DNA from: JADCRZ01 sp965200945
GTDB lineage: Bacteria > Bacteroidota > Bacteroidia > Chitinophagales > Chitinophagaceae
Reading direction: 5' to 3'
DNA: 64,000 nucleotides
Assembly (NCBI GenBank): GCA_965200945.1
Contig: OZ241749.1
Coordinates: 2,728,001-2,792,000, forward strand
Part shown: positions 53,848-62,927 of the stretch, piece after piece
How positions within the stretch are numbered: position 1 is the first letter of the stretch
Layout of the letters: the number at the start of each line of letters is the position of its first letter
Position numbers and translations under genes: made by a program
Notes under the pieces: model-generated
Databases searched by the model: none
What the model was told of the DNA's origin: nothing
The model's input: the letters and a program-made list of their open reading frames with translations, nothing else

Positions 53848-54265
53848 CTTTTGGCAGATCAAAACCCTTTTCCGACGGGATCGTTACCTTTGTGCCAATA
53901 CCCTTAGAACAGCATAAGTGTAAACACTGAGAAGACGGATACAGGTTCCCCATACACCACCTGGCTCACTTCCGCGGTGCGAAACTTGAAGGGTATCATC
54001 AGATTTATTGTGCAAACGCCTGGTGTGTTTGCAGTTGAATCCCATACAGATCCTCCAACCCTATGATTACCTGTAAGCAGAGTTACCATGCAGGCAAATT
54101 CAGCTGATTGTGCAAATAAGAAGAGTAGCCTCTTATGATCTGTAACCTTTATCGAAAACCGGAAGTCAAAACCTCGTGTTTTTACTCCCCGAAAGAGGAC
54201 AGAGTAAGAATCCAGTAGTACCGGGGAACCACCCACTTTTTCAGGACTACTAAAAAAGATGAGAC
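53848..54265. other. Intergenic region
   Basis: 418 bases. A TACCTTTG (-7 consensus) lies at 53885-53892 on the plus strand, far upstream of the gene at 54266, without a proper -33 element. A 110-codon open frame on the minus strand (53904-54236) is probably chance. Nothing else recognised. Confidence 0.4.
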
Positions 54266-54640
54266 ATGCTTTCGATTACAACAGAGAAACAAATACAGGA
54301 TATACAGCAGGAATTTTCTCGCGCATTCCCATTTCTGAAGGTTGAATTCTTCTCCAGCATCGACGAAGATACCGGCAGGAAGCTTTCCATCCCGAAGAAC
54401 CATTATCTGAAAGCCAGGATGGCAAAGGACCAGAACGGAGATTTTGTAAATCCATATCTCTCCCTTGCCCCCGGAACTACGATTCTGGAGATGGAAAAGA
54501 AATGCCAGGAGTTATTCGGCGTATCGGTTCAGGTGTACCGTAAGTTCAGTAAGCTGTGGCTGGAAGCGACCATGACCGCAAACCTTACCCTGCAGCAGCA
54601 GAACGATCATGGCAGCGAGATTTCCCTCAAAATTTATTAG
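54266..54640 (+). CDS. Hypothetical protein
   Basis: 124 residues, soluble, no motif known to me. It starts with a helix (KQIQDIQQEFSRAFPFLKVE), has a loop KNHYLKARMAKDQNGDFVNP and a second half (GTTILEMEKKCQELFGVSVQ, then VYRKFSKLWLEATMTANLTL) that looks like an alpha/beta fold. Its stop overlaps that of the response regulator gene on the other strand (TTAG at 54637-54640). Function unknown. Confidence 0.75.
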   Translation: MLSITTEKQIQDIQQEFSRAFPFLKVEFFSSIDEDTGRKLSIPKNHYLKARMAKDQNGDFVNPYLSLAPGTTILEMEKKCQELFGVSVQVYRKFSKLWLEATMTANLTLQQQNDHGSEISLKIY

Positions 54641-55689
54641 TAGAGCAGGCTCTTCAGCTTTTCAATATTGGTGATATAAATCTTTCCTTCTTTTACTTCG
54701 ATCAGCTTCTCCGACTTGAAATCGCTCAGGGTACGGATAAGTGACTCTGTGGCTGTGCCTACATACCGGGCGATATCCTCCCTTGAAATATTGATCGTTT
54801 GCTGTGGATTGGAATTGTACTTGGAATGAATTGACACCAGCGCTTTGGCTACCCGTTTGCGCAGGGAGCTGTAGGCGAGGTTGAGTAGCCTGTCTTCATG
54901 TTCCTTTACATTCTGCGCAATCAGCTTGATGAACTTGGAAGCGATGTTATAATCGCTTGAGATCGCTGCCAGGAAATCTTCTTTGGGTATCAGCACGATC
55001 TCCGCATCTTCCAGCACCTCAGCGCTTTCTTCGTAGGCAGCATTCTCCAGCAGGGCCAGGTAGCCCACATACTCGTTTTCCTTGTACAGGTTAATGATAT
55101 AATCTTTGCCGTCTTCATGCTGCTTGAAGGTTTTCACCTTGCCGCTCTTGATGTGGTACAGGTACTTGGGCCGCTTGTTCTCGCTATAAAGGATCTGCTT
55201 CTTCGAAAAGAACTCCGTGTCGTACGCCGACAGGTCCATGGTAAACAGACCAGACACCGACAGGTCTTTCACAAGCTTGTTTGCGCCTTCTTCGTTCGTC
55301 GCATATTTGTTGTGCAGGATCTCCACCTTTTTGAGCCGGACCTCAATGGCATTCAGGAGTTCGATATCATCAAAGGGCTTTGTAATGAAATCATCTGCGC
55401 CCATTTCCATCCCTTTCCTGAAATCGGTTCGTTCAGCCTTCGCCGTGAGAAAGATAAAAGGTATGTTCTCCGTATCGGACTTTTTCTTCAAGAGGTGAAG
55501 TACCCCGTAACCATCCAGTTCGGGCATCATAATATCGCAGATGATAAGAGAAGGCTTTTCCCTGATTGCTATTTCAACACCTCGCTTTCCGTTCTCTGCT
55601 TCCAGTGTTGCGTATCCTCCCAGTGACAATATCTCTGCAATATTCTCTCTAATATCATTGTTATCATCAATAATGAGGATAGTATTCAT
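54637..55689 (-). CDS. Response regulator fused to Crp-like DNA-binding protein
   Basis: 350 residues from the ATG at 55689 (MNTILIIDDNNDIRENIAEI); an ATG at 55749 adds 20 unrelated residues. Receiver domain with phospho-acceptor Asp52 in IICDIMMPELDG and the Lys in FIFLTAKAERTD; linker (residues about 125-150); cyclic-nucleotide-binding-type domain (FSKKQILYSENKRPKYLYHI, GYLALLENAAYEESAEVLED); Crp-type winged helix (INISREDIARYVGTATESLI). It should be phosphorylated by the kinase encoded upstream, 191 bases away on the same strand. Target genes unknown. Confidence 0.92.
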   Translation of the reverse strand: MNTILIIDDNNDIRENIAEILSLGGYATLEAENGKRGVEIAIREKPSLIICDIMMPELDGYGVLHLLKKKSDTENIPFIFLTAKAERTDFRKGMEMGADDFITKPFDDIELLNAIEVRLKKVEILHNKYATNEEGANKLVKDLSVSGLFTMDLSAYDTEFFSKKQILYSENKRPKYLYHIKSGKVKTFKQHEDGKDYIINLYKENEYVGYLALLENAAYEESAEVLEDAEIVLIPKEDFLAAISSDYNIASKFIKLIAQNVKEHEDRLLNLAYSSLRKRVAKALVSIHSKYNSNPQQTINISREDIARYVGTATESLIRTLSDFKSEKLIEVKEGKIYITNIEKLKSLLY

Positions 55690-55880
55690 AGGGGTTTTGA
55701 ATTGAACAAAATTAATCAGCACGCTGACATATGAAATAGCACGCGCCAATTACTTCCTCCTTTACATGATAAAGTTGCGACTTTACTAAAGTTCACTTAT
55801 GCGCAGGTATACGGAAAACCTTAGCCGGTGAAATTTTACATTCATAGTGCGGCATTTAATCAGTATGCAACAGAGAGAGT

Positions 55881-57452
55881 CTATGCGAGTATTTCGTACA
55901 GGCTCGGTACGTCGATCGTGAAGGTGCTTCCTTCGCCGAGTTCGCTTGTAAGGGTGATCTCTCCTTCAAGCGTTTCGATGTACCGTTTGATGATGTGGAG
56001 GCCCAGCCCGGTGCCCTGTATGTTGATGGCGTTCTTTGCCCTGTAAAAAGTGGAGAAAAGATAGGGCATGTCTTCCTTTGAGATCCCGATGCCTTCGTCC
56101 TTCACGCGGATGATGAGGCGCGATGAAAGATTTTCCACACTCACCAGGATCCTTTTGTTGTCATCGGAAAATTTGATCGCGTTGCTGAGCAGGTTGATCA
56201 TGATGTTCTTCAGCAACCTTTTATCGGTGATGAAGATCACTTCTCCTTTGTAGGATAGGTCCATCTGCTGACCGTTCTTCAGGGTATGGCGCATTTCATC
56301 GAAGATATCCAGCATAAACTCCTTCACGTCAAAGCTTTCTGCATTGGCAAACACCCGGCCTTCTTCCAGCTTGCCCAGGCTGAGGAAGTCTTCCAGCAGA
56401 TCGTTCAGGTGCTTCACAGATCCTTTGATGCGGCGTATGTGTTTGTCTCTTTTATCCTGATCTTCCGTGCTGGGGTATTTACCGATCAGGGAGGCTGACG
56501 ACAGCACGGCGCTAAGGGGCGTCCTGAACTCATGGGAGGCCATCGAAACAAAACGCGATTTGATCTCGTTCAGCTCTTTTTCCTTGCTGAGCGCATCACT
56601 CAGCTCGGTCTGCGATTTCTCGAGCTCCAGCAGCGCTTCACGCAAAATGAGCGTTCTTTCTGCTACCTTGTTCTCCAGTTCCGTGTTCATCCGCCGTACA
56701 TCGTGGGTTACTTTTTCCAGTTGCTCTTTTTGCTCTATCAGCACTTTCTCGGCTTCCTTTCTTTCGGTAACATCGTCAATGAATGCCACCACATAGCACT
56801 CTTTGTCCTGGTAATAAGCGTTGAGGTGAATATGCACCGGAAACTCGAGTCCTTCCGGTTTCAGGGCGAAGACGTCCAGGTTCAGGGTTTTGAGCTCTGC
56901 AGGGGCGGAGTTTTCCGCTTTTTTGCGGTATTCATCCATCTGCGCATGAAACCTGGCAGGGAGCAGCATATCGACCGACCTGCCCATCACCTGTCCCTCC
57001 GGATGCCCGATCAGCCTGCAGGCAGCCGGATTGATCAGCACGATCTCGCCGGTGCATTTTGTGATGATGGTACCCAGCGGGGTGAACTGCAGCAGGGCAT
57101 TCAGCTGGATGCGCTCCTTGTCGGACGAGCGGTAGAGTTTTTTAAGGCTCACGATCAGGATAGTGGTCACACAGATCGCGAGTATGGCCAGCATCTGCTG
57201 GATGAAGAACTGGTCGTGGCGCTCCGAGGGCGGAATGTGTAAAGTATAGTACAGGATCATCCCGATGGACAACACTGCAAACAAATAGGTGATATAATGT
57301 TTGTTGAAGTACAGCGTACAAAGCAGCACCACCAGTAGGCCGCTGTTGAAAAAGATGGATTGCGAATACAGGTTCTTCATAAGAAGGATGATCACAACCA
57401 TCACCCCGATTACACCCATCACAAACTTCATAGAAGAAAAGGATCTAAACAT
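55881..57452 (-). CDS. Membrane PAS sensor histidine kinase
   Basis: 523 residues. About four N-terminal membrane helices (FVMGVIGVMVVIILLMKNLY, FFNSGLLVVLLCTLYF, ITYLFAVLSIGMILYYTLHI, MLAILAICVTTILIVSLKKL), a PAS domain (LNALLQFTPLGTIITKCTGE, IDDVTERKEAEKVL), a coiled coil, the H box SMASHEFRTPLSAVLSSASL, N box (LLSNAIKFSDDN) and G boxes (VKDEGIGISKEDMPYLFSTF, GTGLGLHIIKRYIETLEGE). All catalytic motifs are intact. Upstream it is divergent from trmD (115 bases). Signal unknown. Confidence 0.95.
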   Translation of the reverse strand: MFRSFSSMKFVMGVIGVMVVIILLMKNLYSQSIFFNSGLLVVLLCTLYFNKHYITYLFAVLSIGMILYYTLHIPPSERHDQFFIQQMLAILAICVTTILIVSLKKLYRSSDKERIQLNALLQFTPLGTIITKCTGEIVLINPAACRLIGHPEGQVMGRSVDMLLPARFHAQMDEYRKKAENSAPAELKTLNLDVFALKPEGLEFPVHIHLNAYYQDKECYVVAFIDDVTERKEAEKVLIEQKEQLEKVTHDVRRMNTELENKVAERTLILREALLELEKSQTELSDALSKEKELNEIKSRFVSMASHEFRTPLSAVLSSASLIGKYPSTEDQDKRDKHIRRIKGSVKHLNDLLEDFLSLGKLEEGRVFANAESFDVKEFMLDIFDEMRHTLKNGQQMDLSYKGEVIFITDKRLLKNIMINLLSNAIKFSDDNKRILVSVENLSSRLIIRVKDEGIGISKEDMPYLFSTFYRAKNAINIQGTGLGLHIIKRYIETLEGEITLTSELGEGSTFTIDVPSLYEILA

Positions 57453-57555
57453 AGCTGGATAGTGGCAGGGTGAAATTACTTGAAATTGTCAGATTGTAAA
57501 ACTGTTATAACGCGGGGTAAAGGATAATACTTAGACCTGTTTCTGGCCGGCAATT

Positions 57556-57563
57556 TATCTTTG
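57556..57563 (+). promoter_or_regulatory. -7 box four bases before the trmD start
   Basis: TATCTTTG fully matches TAnnTTTG, with TTAG 21 bases upstream as a poor -33. Only four bases separate it from the ATG at 57568, so a transcript from it would be leaderless or nearly so. The same box stands five bases before rlmN. Confidence 0.5.
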
Positions 57564-57567
57564 CTGC

Positions 57568-58245
57568 ATGAAGATTGACATCATCTCCGTGGTACCGGAT
57601 CTGCTGGGCAGCCCCTTCTCGCATTCCATCATGAAAAGGGCACAGGAAAGAGGCCTGCTCGATCTCCACATCTACAACCTGCGGGATTACACCCATTATA
57701 AACACGGCCAGGTGGATGACTACCAGTTTGGTGGCGGAGCAGGCATGGTGATGATGGCCGAGCCCCTGATCAACGCCATCGAAACACTGCAGAAAGAATC
57801 TCCCTACGACGAGATCATCTATCTCACACCTGATGGCACCACCCTCAATCAGCGCACTTCCAACCAGCTTTCCCTCCGCACCAATTTGCTCATCATCTGC
57901 GGTCATTATAAAGGCATCGACGAACGGGTGCGGGAGCATTTCGTGACGCGGGAAATATCCATCGGCGATTATGTGCTCAGCGGGGGCGAACTGGCGGCTG
58001 CCGTACTGGTAGATTCCATCGTGCGCCTCATCCCCGGGGTCATCAACGACGAAACATCGGCCCTCACCGATTCATTCCAGGACAACCTGCTGGCTCCGCC
58101 CGTATACACCCGCCCCGCCGAGATCCGTGGCTGGAAAGTGCCCGACATCCTGCTGAGCGGAGACCAGAAAAAGATCGACGAATGGCGCTACGAAAGCGCC
58201 CTCAAACGCACCCAGGAAAGAAGACCTGATCTGATGGAGGAGTGA
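57568..58245 (+). CDS. trmD: tRNA (guanine-37-N1)-methyltransferase TrmD
   Basis: 225 residues. SPOUT knot residues are clear: FGGGAGMVMMAEPL, YLTPDGTTLNQRTSNQLS, LIICGHYKGIDERVREH, ISIGDYVLSGGELAAAVLVD and SFQDNLLAPPVYTRP with the catalytic Asp. It methylates G37 of tRNAs to prevent frameshifting. It is alone here, not in the rpsP-rimM-trmD-rplS block seen in many bacteria. Confidence 0.98.
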   Translation: MKIDIISVVPDLLGSPFSHSIMKRAQERGLLDLHIYNLRDYTHYKHGQVDDYQFGGGAGMVMMAEPLINAIETLQKESPYDEIIYLTPDGTTLNQRTSNQLSLRTNLLIICGHYKGIDERVREHFVTREISIGDYVLSGGELAAAVLVDSIVRLIPGVINDETSALTDSFQDNLLAPPVYTRPAEIRGWKVPDILLSGDQKKIDEWRYESALKRTQERRPDLMEE

Positions 58246-58320
58246 CAGATAGTTGTTATAACCCGGCTATTTAGATTGCAAATTTTGTCCCTTCTTTGTC
58301 TTTAGCCCGCACCTTATTTC

Positions 58321-59742
58321 CTACCCTTTCTTCTTGTTCATCACCCCAAACCGGATGCCGGCATGTACGTCGGCCTGCTTTGATTTGCCGGTGAGGGCGG
58401 TGAGTACCGAGCCGGAACCGATGAACACGGGACCGAACCGGAGAGACAGGCCTGCATTGAATTTTGTAAGCTGGTTGTAGTTGAGCGGTACATACACCCC
58501 GATGCTTTTTCCTTCGTAGCGGGGCGTAAGGGTGAAACTGTTGTAATAGTTGCTGTTAAATAATTTGCTGTCGGCGCTTGTGAGGGAAAGCAGCGACCCA
58601 AGATGCACATAAAAACCCTTGTTTATGTGATAGTCGATCTCAGTGTTCAGGGTAGACGGAAGGGCCACTGAATAGCTGGTCTGGTCATTGCTCGCCACCG
58701 GTGTGAAGAGCTGGGGATGACTGTTGAAGTAGGATTTGTAATCGTCCACATCGAGGTTGCTGATGTCGTTGAGAGACAATCTTTCATTACCGGTGATATC
58801 GATATTGTAAGCTCCGCTGCGCTGCAGATCCTTTTTATACCTGATCTTGCCTACGTCGAGCAGCGACACGCTGACCCGCAGCTTGTATTTGTTTCTTTCC
58901 CTGTCAAGCTCGTTCTCGTCATTCTTATAAGCTTCAACATCGGGCCTGAATTCATATACCACTCCGATATCGCCGCCAAAGCCATGGCTCTGCATTTTTG
59001 TAAGATCACCTGCGTCGAAATCGGATAGGCGGATGCCTCCGAAACCGGCAGCCAGCCTGCCTGCGGCGTTCGACACATCTACATCCTGTGCAATGTAGTC
59101 GGCGTTGAGCGTGCCACGGAACCCTCCGATGTTCATATACGCATTGGCCACCCCGGCAAGATATTTCAGCGTAAGTCCGGCCTTCAGAAAATGATGACCT
59201 TCCTCCATCAGTATGCGCGCGCCGCTGAAGCCAAATTCAGACCAGCCGTTCACTGTCACCCGCATGTTGCGGTCTGTATTGATGGTGTAAGGCAGCTGCG
59301 GATCGTTGCTGAAATCATCGGTGATCTTGCTGATCAGTTTTCCGTCCACGTCGGCCACATTGGCCATCACCCGGGCCCTGGTGGTAAGCGCAAAGGTCAT
59401 CTTCTTACCGGCGTTGAACATCACCGAAGGCCCATGGAAATCGAGACTCAGAAAGCCGCTCGATGGCCCAGCGTTGGCGCCGAACAGCTGGTTGCGCAGG
59501 CTGTCGCCATTGAAAGAATGCTTGAGGTTCTTCAGGCTGAAGGAAGCCTGGTTGTTGCCGGCTACGGTGCTGAATGAAAACAGGTTCGCATCCCACCGGT
59601 AGCGGCTGTCGGCTATGTTTGCCGGATTGAAGAATACGCCGTTGACGCCGTCGTAGTTTCCGGTGCGGTAGCCCCCAAAGTCTTGGGCAGTCAGGTTGGT
59701 GAAAAGCAGGCATGAACATGCAAGCGCAGTCAAAAATTTCAT
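58321..59742 (-). CDS. DUF5723-like outer-membrane beta-barrel protein
   Basis: 473 residues with a signal peptide (MKFLTALACSCLLFTNLTAQ). Then GGYRTGNYDGVNGVFFNPAN and many alternating beta-strand segments (LTPRYEGKSIGVYVPLNYNQ, AGLSLRFGPVFIGSGSVLTA) as in a barrel. The opening with a GxxxN...NPAxxADS segment is like DUF5723 proteins, which are surface proteins of unknown function in Bacteroidota. It has no neighbours of the same strand close by. Confidence 0.75.
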   Translation of the reverse strand: MKFLTALACSCLLFTNLTAQDFGGYRTGNYDGVNGVFFNPANIADSRYRWDANLFSFSTVAGNNQASFSLKNLKHSFNGDSLRNQLFGANAGPSSGFLSLDFHGPSVMFNAGKKMTFALTTRARVMANVADVDGKLISKITDDFSNDPQLPYTINTDRNMRVTVNGWSEFGFSGARILMEEGHHFLKAGLTLKYLAGVANAYMNIGGFRGTLNADYIAQDVDVSNAAGRLAAGFGGIRLSDFDAGDLTKMQSHGFGGDIGVVYEFRPDVEAYKNDENELDRERNKYKLRVSVSLLDVGKIRYKKDLQRSGAYNIDITGNERLSLNDISNLDVDDYKSYFNSHPQLFTPVASNDQTSYSVALPSTLNTEIDYHINKGFYVHLGSLLSLTSADSKLFNSNYYNSFTLTPRYEGKSIGVYVPLNYNQLTKFNAGLSLRFGPVFIGSGSVLTALTGKSKQADVHAGIRFGVMNKKKG

Positions 59743-59871
59743 GTCGGGATATTTAGAGTTTTAGCAGAAACAGGAAAACAGTCAAAATTCTCATCAGTAA
59801 CGAAACCGAACTGAAATTTGATATATGCCACCTTGAATTTCGCCGGCAGGCGGCCGGGCATGTAAAAAAAA

Positions 59872-59899
59872 GGCAGCCGCAACTCAAGTTGCGGCTGCC
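59872..59899 (-). terminator. Intrinsic terminator after the GH31 gene
   Basis: GGCAGCCGCAACT (59872-59884) pairs perfectly over 13 bases with AGTTGCGGCTGCC (59887-59899); on the minus strand the stem is followed by a run of T (the A run at 59864-59871). Confidence 0.95.
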
Positions 59900-59923
59900 G
59901 GGCGAAAAATGGGATCGGTATAC

Positions 59924-62365
59924 TTATTTGATGATCTCGATGGTCTGCTGGGCGCCGGAAAACCTGCACATCAGCGATAGCGACGCGGTGGCCGGGTTCC
60001 AGAGCGCTTTCATAGGCTCGGGTCCGTTTACCTCCTGGCCGGCCTTTACGGGAAGCAGTTCCCCGTTAAGCTTTACGGCGGTGGGTCTGCGGTTCAGCGC
60101 CGGGATGGTAAAGAACAGCTCACGCTCGGCGGGCTTGTTTCTAAAATCGCCTCCGTTGGATGAGATGCGTATCTGGTAACGGCTTTCTTCTACGGCCGCT
60201 TCAAAATACATGAGTTCGAAAGCGCCCTTTTTCCACGACAGGTTGGTAGTACCGTCATCATCGTACAGTGTGTACGAAGAAGCAGTTTTTGCGGGATAGT
60301 AGGTTATGTGCAGGGAAGCGGTGGAATAGGCTTCCGTATTCTTGACACCGGGAGTGGTCGGTATAAAGGCTCCTGCCTTGATATAGACCGGAATGTTGTT
60401 GATGTCTACAAGCTCGGTGATCCACTGGCCGCCTTTTACCTTGGCATTCGACTGGTGCTTGTACCATTCGCCCTTCGGCAGGTAAAGTTTTCTTTCGGTA
60501 GTGCCTTTGTGCAGCACCGGCGCAACCAGGATCTGGTCGCCCCACATAAACTGGTCTTCCGCTTTCATCAGGTTCGTGTCTTCCATATCGTAGTAGAACA
60601 TAGGCCTGGTGAGCGGCTTTCCTTCTTTCAGCTGCTGAAAGGCCAGTGTGTAATTATAGGGTAACAGGTCGTAGCGCATCTGGATCGATCTGCGCACGAT
60701 GGACTTATATGGATCGGGATAAAAAACAGGTTCGCTCTCGATGCTGGCTACGTTCGGATCGACATCTTCAAGGGCTGTTCCGTGCGGACGGAACACGGGT
60801 GTGAAAGCGGCGAACTGCAACCAGCGGGTATACAGTTCCGGATCTTTCTCTCCCATCGCAAACCCGCCGGCATCGGCGTGAATGTAGGGGATACCGCTCA
60901 TGCTCATGCCCAGCATCACGGGAAGCTGCGCCCTGAAACCACTCCAGCTCCGGTTCACATCTCCGCTCCACGGAAAGATGCCGTAGCGCTGGCTGCCGGC
61001 GTATCCCGAACGGTTGAGGTTGAACAGGCGGACATCCGGATATTCTTCGCGGTATTTTTCAAACAGCATTTTGTTCCAGTAGTGACCGAAGATGTTGTGC
61101 ACTTCATGCGAGCGGAACAGGCGGTCGAAACCCAGGTCTTCCAGGTTATGATACATATCGTGCGGATGGGTTTCCGGTTCACCCAGATCACCCCACCAGC
61201 CGGTGACGCCGTTCTCGATCTGCTGTTTGTACTTCGACCAGAACCAGTCTTGCGCATCTTTTCTGAACACATCGAGCAGTCCGCCGAAACCAAAATAGAA
61301 ATTGGTAAGCACATATGTTTCGTTGTCTGCGCTAACGGCGTGGTACGGTTTCGATTCAGCGTACGACTTGGTACCCATCAGCACATAAGGTTCCGTGATC
61401 AGTACGGTTTTTACGCCTTCCGCTTTCAGGTCGGCGATCATGCGGGCAGGGTCAGGCCAGTTGTCTTTGTTTACCCAGTCGAGGTTGCCCATGGTGTTGC
61501 GGATGCTGTCGCCAAACCAGAACAGGTCGAAGATGATCCCGTCTACCGGGAAGCCTTCTTCTTTCATTTTTGAGAGGATCCATTTCACCTGTTGCTCATT
61601 GCGGTACCCGAAACGGCTCATCAGGTTACCGAGCACCCAGCGCGCAGGCACGGGCTGACGGCCGACAAGTTCAGTGTAGTGGTTAAGGATCTCGTCGATG
61701 TTTTTACCATTGACGATGTAGTAAGTGAGTTCTCCGCCCGAGAAGCCGGCTTCCAGTACTTCTTCATTCGATTTCCCGATATCGAGGTATCCGCAGGAAG
61801 CGTTGTCGAAGAAAATCCCGTAGCCTCTTGAGGAGAGGACGAAGGGGATGGAAAAGTTCAGGTTGTCGGCGCCTTCGCTGTATCCGTAAGCCGGGCTGTT
61901 GTAAAGTCCGAACCGGTGGCCGCGGCGGTTCAGCGGAAGGGCTCTTTCGCCGCCGCCGAAGATCTGTTCGTCTTTCTGCAGCTGAAAACGGAAGCCCCTG
62001 CATTCGTCAAGGGAAAAGTATTCGGCCAGTGCGTGCTGCCCGCTGTTTCCGAACTGATAGAGATATTTATTTTCCCGGAGGGATATTTTGGCGATGTTTC
62101 CAAACTCGATGGTTTGGTCTTCTTCGTGAATAACGACCCGGTTTGTAATGGAGGGCGACTGAATGACGGCGTTGGAAAGCTGTTCGTTCCTTGTATATCC
62201 ATGAGGTTGAAAAGTACTTTTGATCACATGGTTTCCAAACATCTGGAAGGCCCAGGTTCCTGACTCCGACTGGTGTGATGCACTGTAACCGCTGGTATTA
62301 AAAGAAGAAGGTTTTGCAAATACGTTGTGTGATAGCAGGGAAGCTCCGTGAACTGATGACGACAT
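59924..62365 (-). CDS. Alpha-glucosidase, glycoside hydrolase family 31
   Basis: 813 residues. N-terminal galactose-mutarotase-like domain (to about residue 220), (beta/alpha)8 barrel, and beta-sandwich C-terminus. The catalytic nucleophile Asp is in TGWWGDLGEPETHPHDMYHN and the acid/base Asp in YGIFPWSGDVNRSWSGFRAQ; PIDGIIFDLFWFG-like and ADAGGF motifs also fit the family (VDGIIFDLFWFGDSIRNTMG). No signal peptide or lipobox, so it is cytosolic or needs another start; it would release glucose or xylose from alpha-linked sugars. No sus-type genes adjacent. It has its own terminator. Confidence 0.95.
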   Translation of the reverse strand: MSSSVHGASLLSHNVFAKPSSFNTSGYSASHQSESGTWAFQMFGNHVIKSTFQPHGYTRNEQLSNAVIQSPSITNRVVIHEEDQTIEFGNIAKISLRENKYLYQFGNSGQHALAEYFSLDECRGFRFQLQKDEQIFGGGERALPLNRRGHRFGLYNSPAYGYSEGADNLNFSIPFVLSSRGYGIFFDNASCGYLDIGKSNEEVLEAGFSGGELTYYIVNGKNIDEILNHYTELVGRQPVPARWVLGNLMSRFGYRNEQQVKWILSKMKEEGFPVDGIIFDLFWFGDSIRNTMGNLDWVNKDNWPDPARMIADLKAEGVKTVLITEPYVLMGTKSYAESKPYHAVSADNETYVLTNFYFGFGGLLDVFRKDAQDWFWSKYKQQIENGVTGWWGDLGEPETHPHDMYHNLEDLGFDRLFRSHEVHNIFGHYWNKMLFEKYREEYPDVRLFNLNRSGYAGSQRYGIFPWSGDVNRSWSGFRAQLPVMLGMSMSGIPYIHADAGGFAMGEKDPELYTRWLQFAAFTPVFRPHGTALEDVDPNVASIESEPVFYPDPYKSIVRRSIQMRYDLLPYNYTLAFQQLKEGKPLTRPMFYYDMEDTNLMKAEDQFMWGDQILVAPVLHKGTTERKLYLPKGEWYKHQSNAKVKGGQWITELVDINNIPVYIKAGAFIPTTPGVKNTEAYSTASLHITYYPAKTASSYTLYDDDGTTNLSWKKGAFELMYFEAAVEESRYQIRISSNGGDFRNKPAERELFFTIPALNRRPTAVKLNGELLPVKAGQEVNGPEPMKALWNPATASLSLMCRFSGAQQTIEIIK

Positions 62366-62927
62366 AGCGTTTAAAAATTTTCAATTAGGTTTTAACTGTT
62401 AAAGGACTGCAACCGCAGACTTAACAGCAGGTGTAAGCGAATTAATCTTTGCGTTGAAAAGCAAAAACAAAAAGGAAAGGCTTTAATCGGTATTGGAGTT
62501 ATTACCTGTGAACATCAGGCAATCAGGATGTGTAAAATACTTAAAAAAACAGAACCACCTATTTATTTGTAAGTGGTTTTATTGATGCCGCAACGCACAA
62601 AAATAATCGGTGGCAGCGAAGTTTGCAATAGTTATGGCATTATTTATTTCGGCCCGCTCCCTTCAGAAGGGCCAGCGTCTTCAATGTTTTCATACTACAC
62701 CAGTTCTCAACCGCATAATTTCATGAGCTACTGAACCTTTCCTTTCTTACACAATATTGAAACCTATAAAATAAAGAATCCAGGAGATAAGGAGGCAAAC
62801 TTCATGTACATCTCTGGAAAATGATTCATTTTTACACCGGCACAGTACGTTCGTTCTATCTTTTACCGCCATATGTATCAGTCTTTTACACAGTTACCTG
62901 TAATTATGACAATTAAAATCTCAATTT
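62366..62927. other. Intergenic region between GH31 and adenine deaminase genes
   Basis: 562 bases, AT-rich, with no gene. A small hairpin AACCAC/GTGGTT (62553-62578) ends in a T-rich stretch. TATCTTTT at 62857-62864 is a near -7 match, 64 bases before the deaminase ATG. A GGAGG at 62790 precedes a six-codon open frame that is probably chance. Confidence 0.4.

Noticed and set aside
53904..54236. A 110-codon minus-strand open frame in the gap before the unknown gene
   Set aside because: No ribosome site, no motif, Phe/Val-rich composition without clear structure. It may be chance; I could not support it.
62804..62824. Six-codon open frame (MYISGK) after a GGAGG before the adenine deaminase gene
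   Set aside because: Might be a leader peptide, but too short to tell from chance and no attenuator follows.
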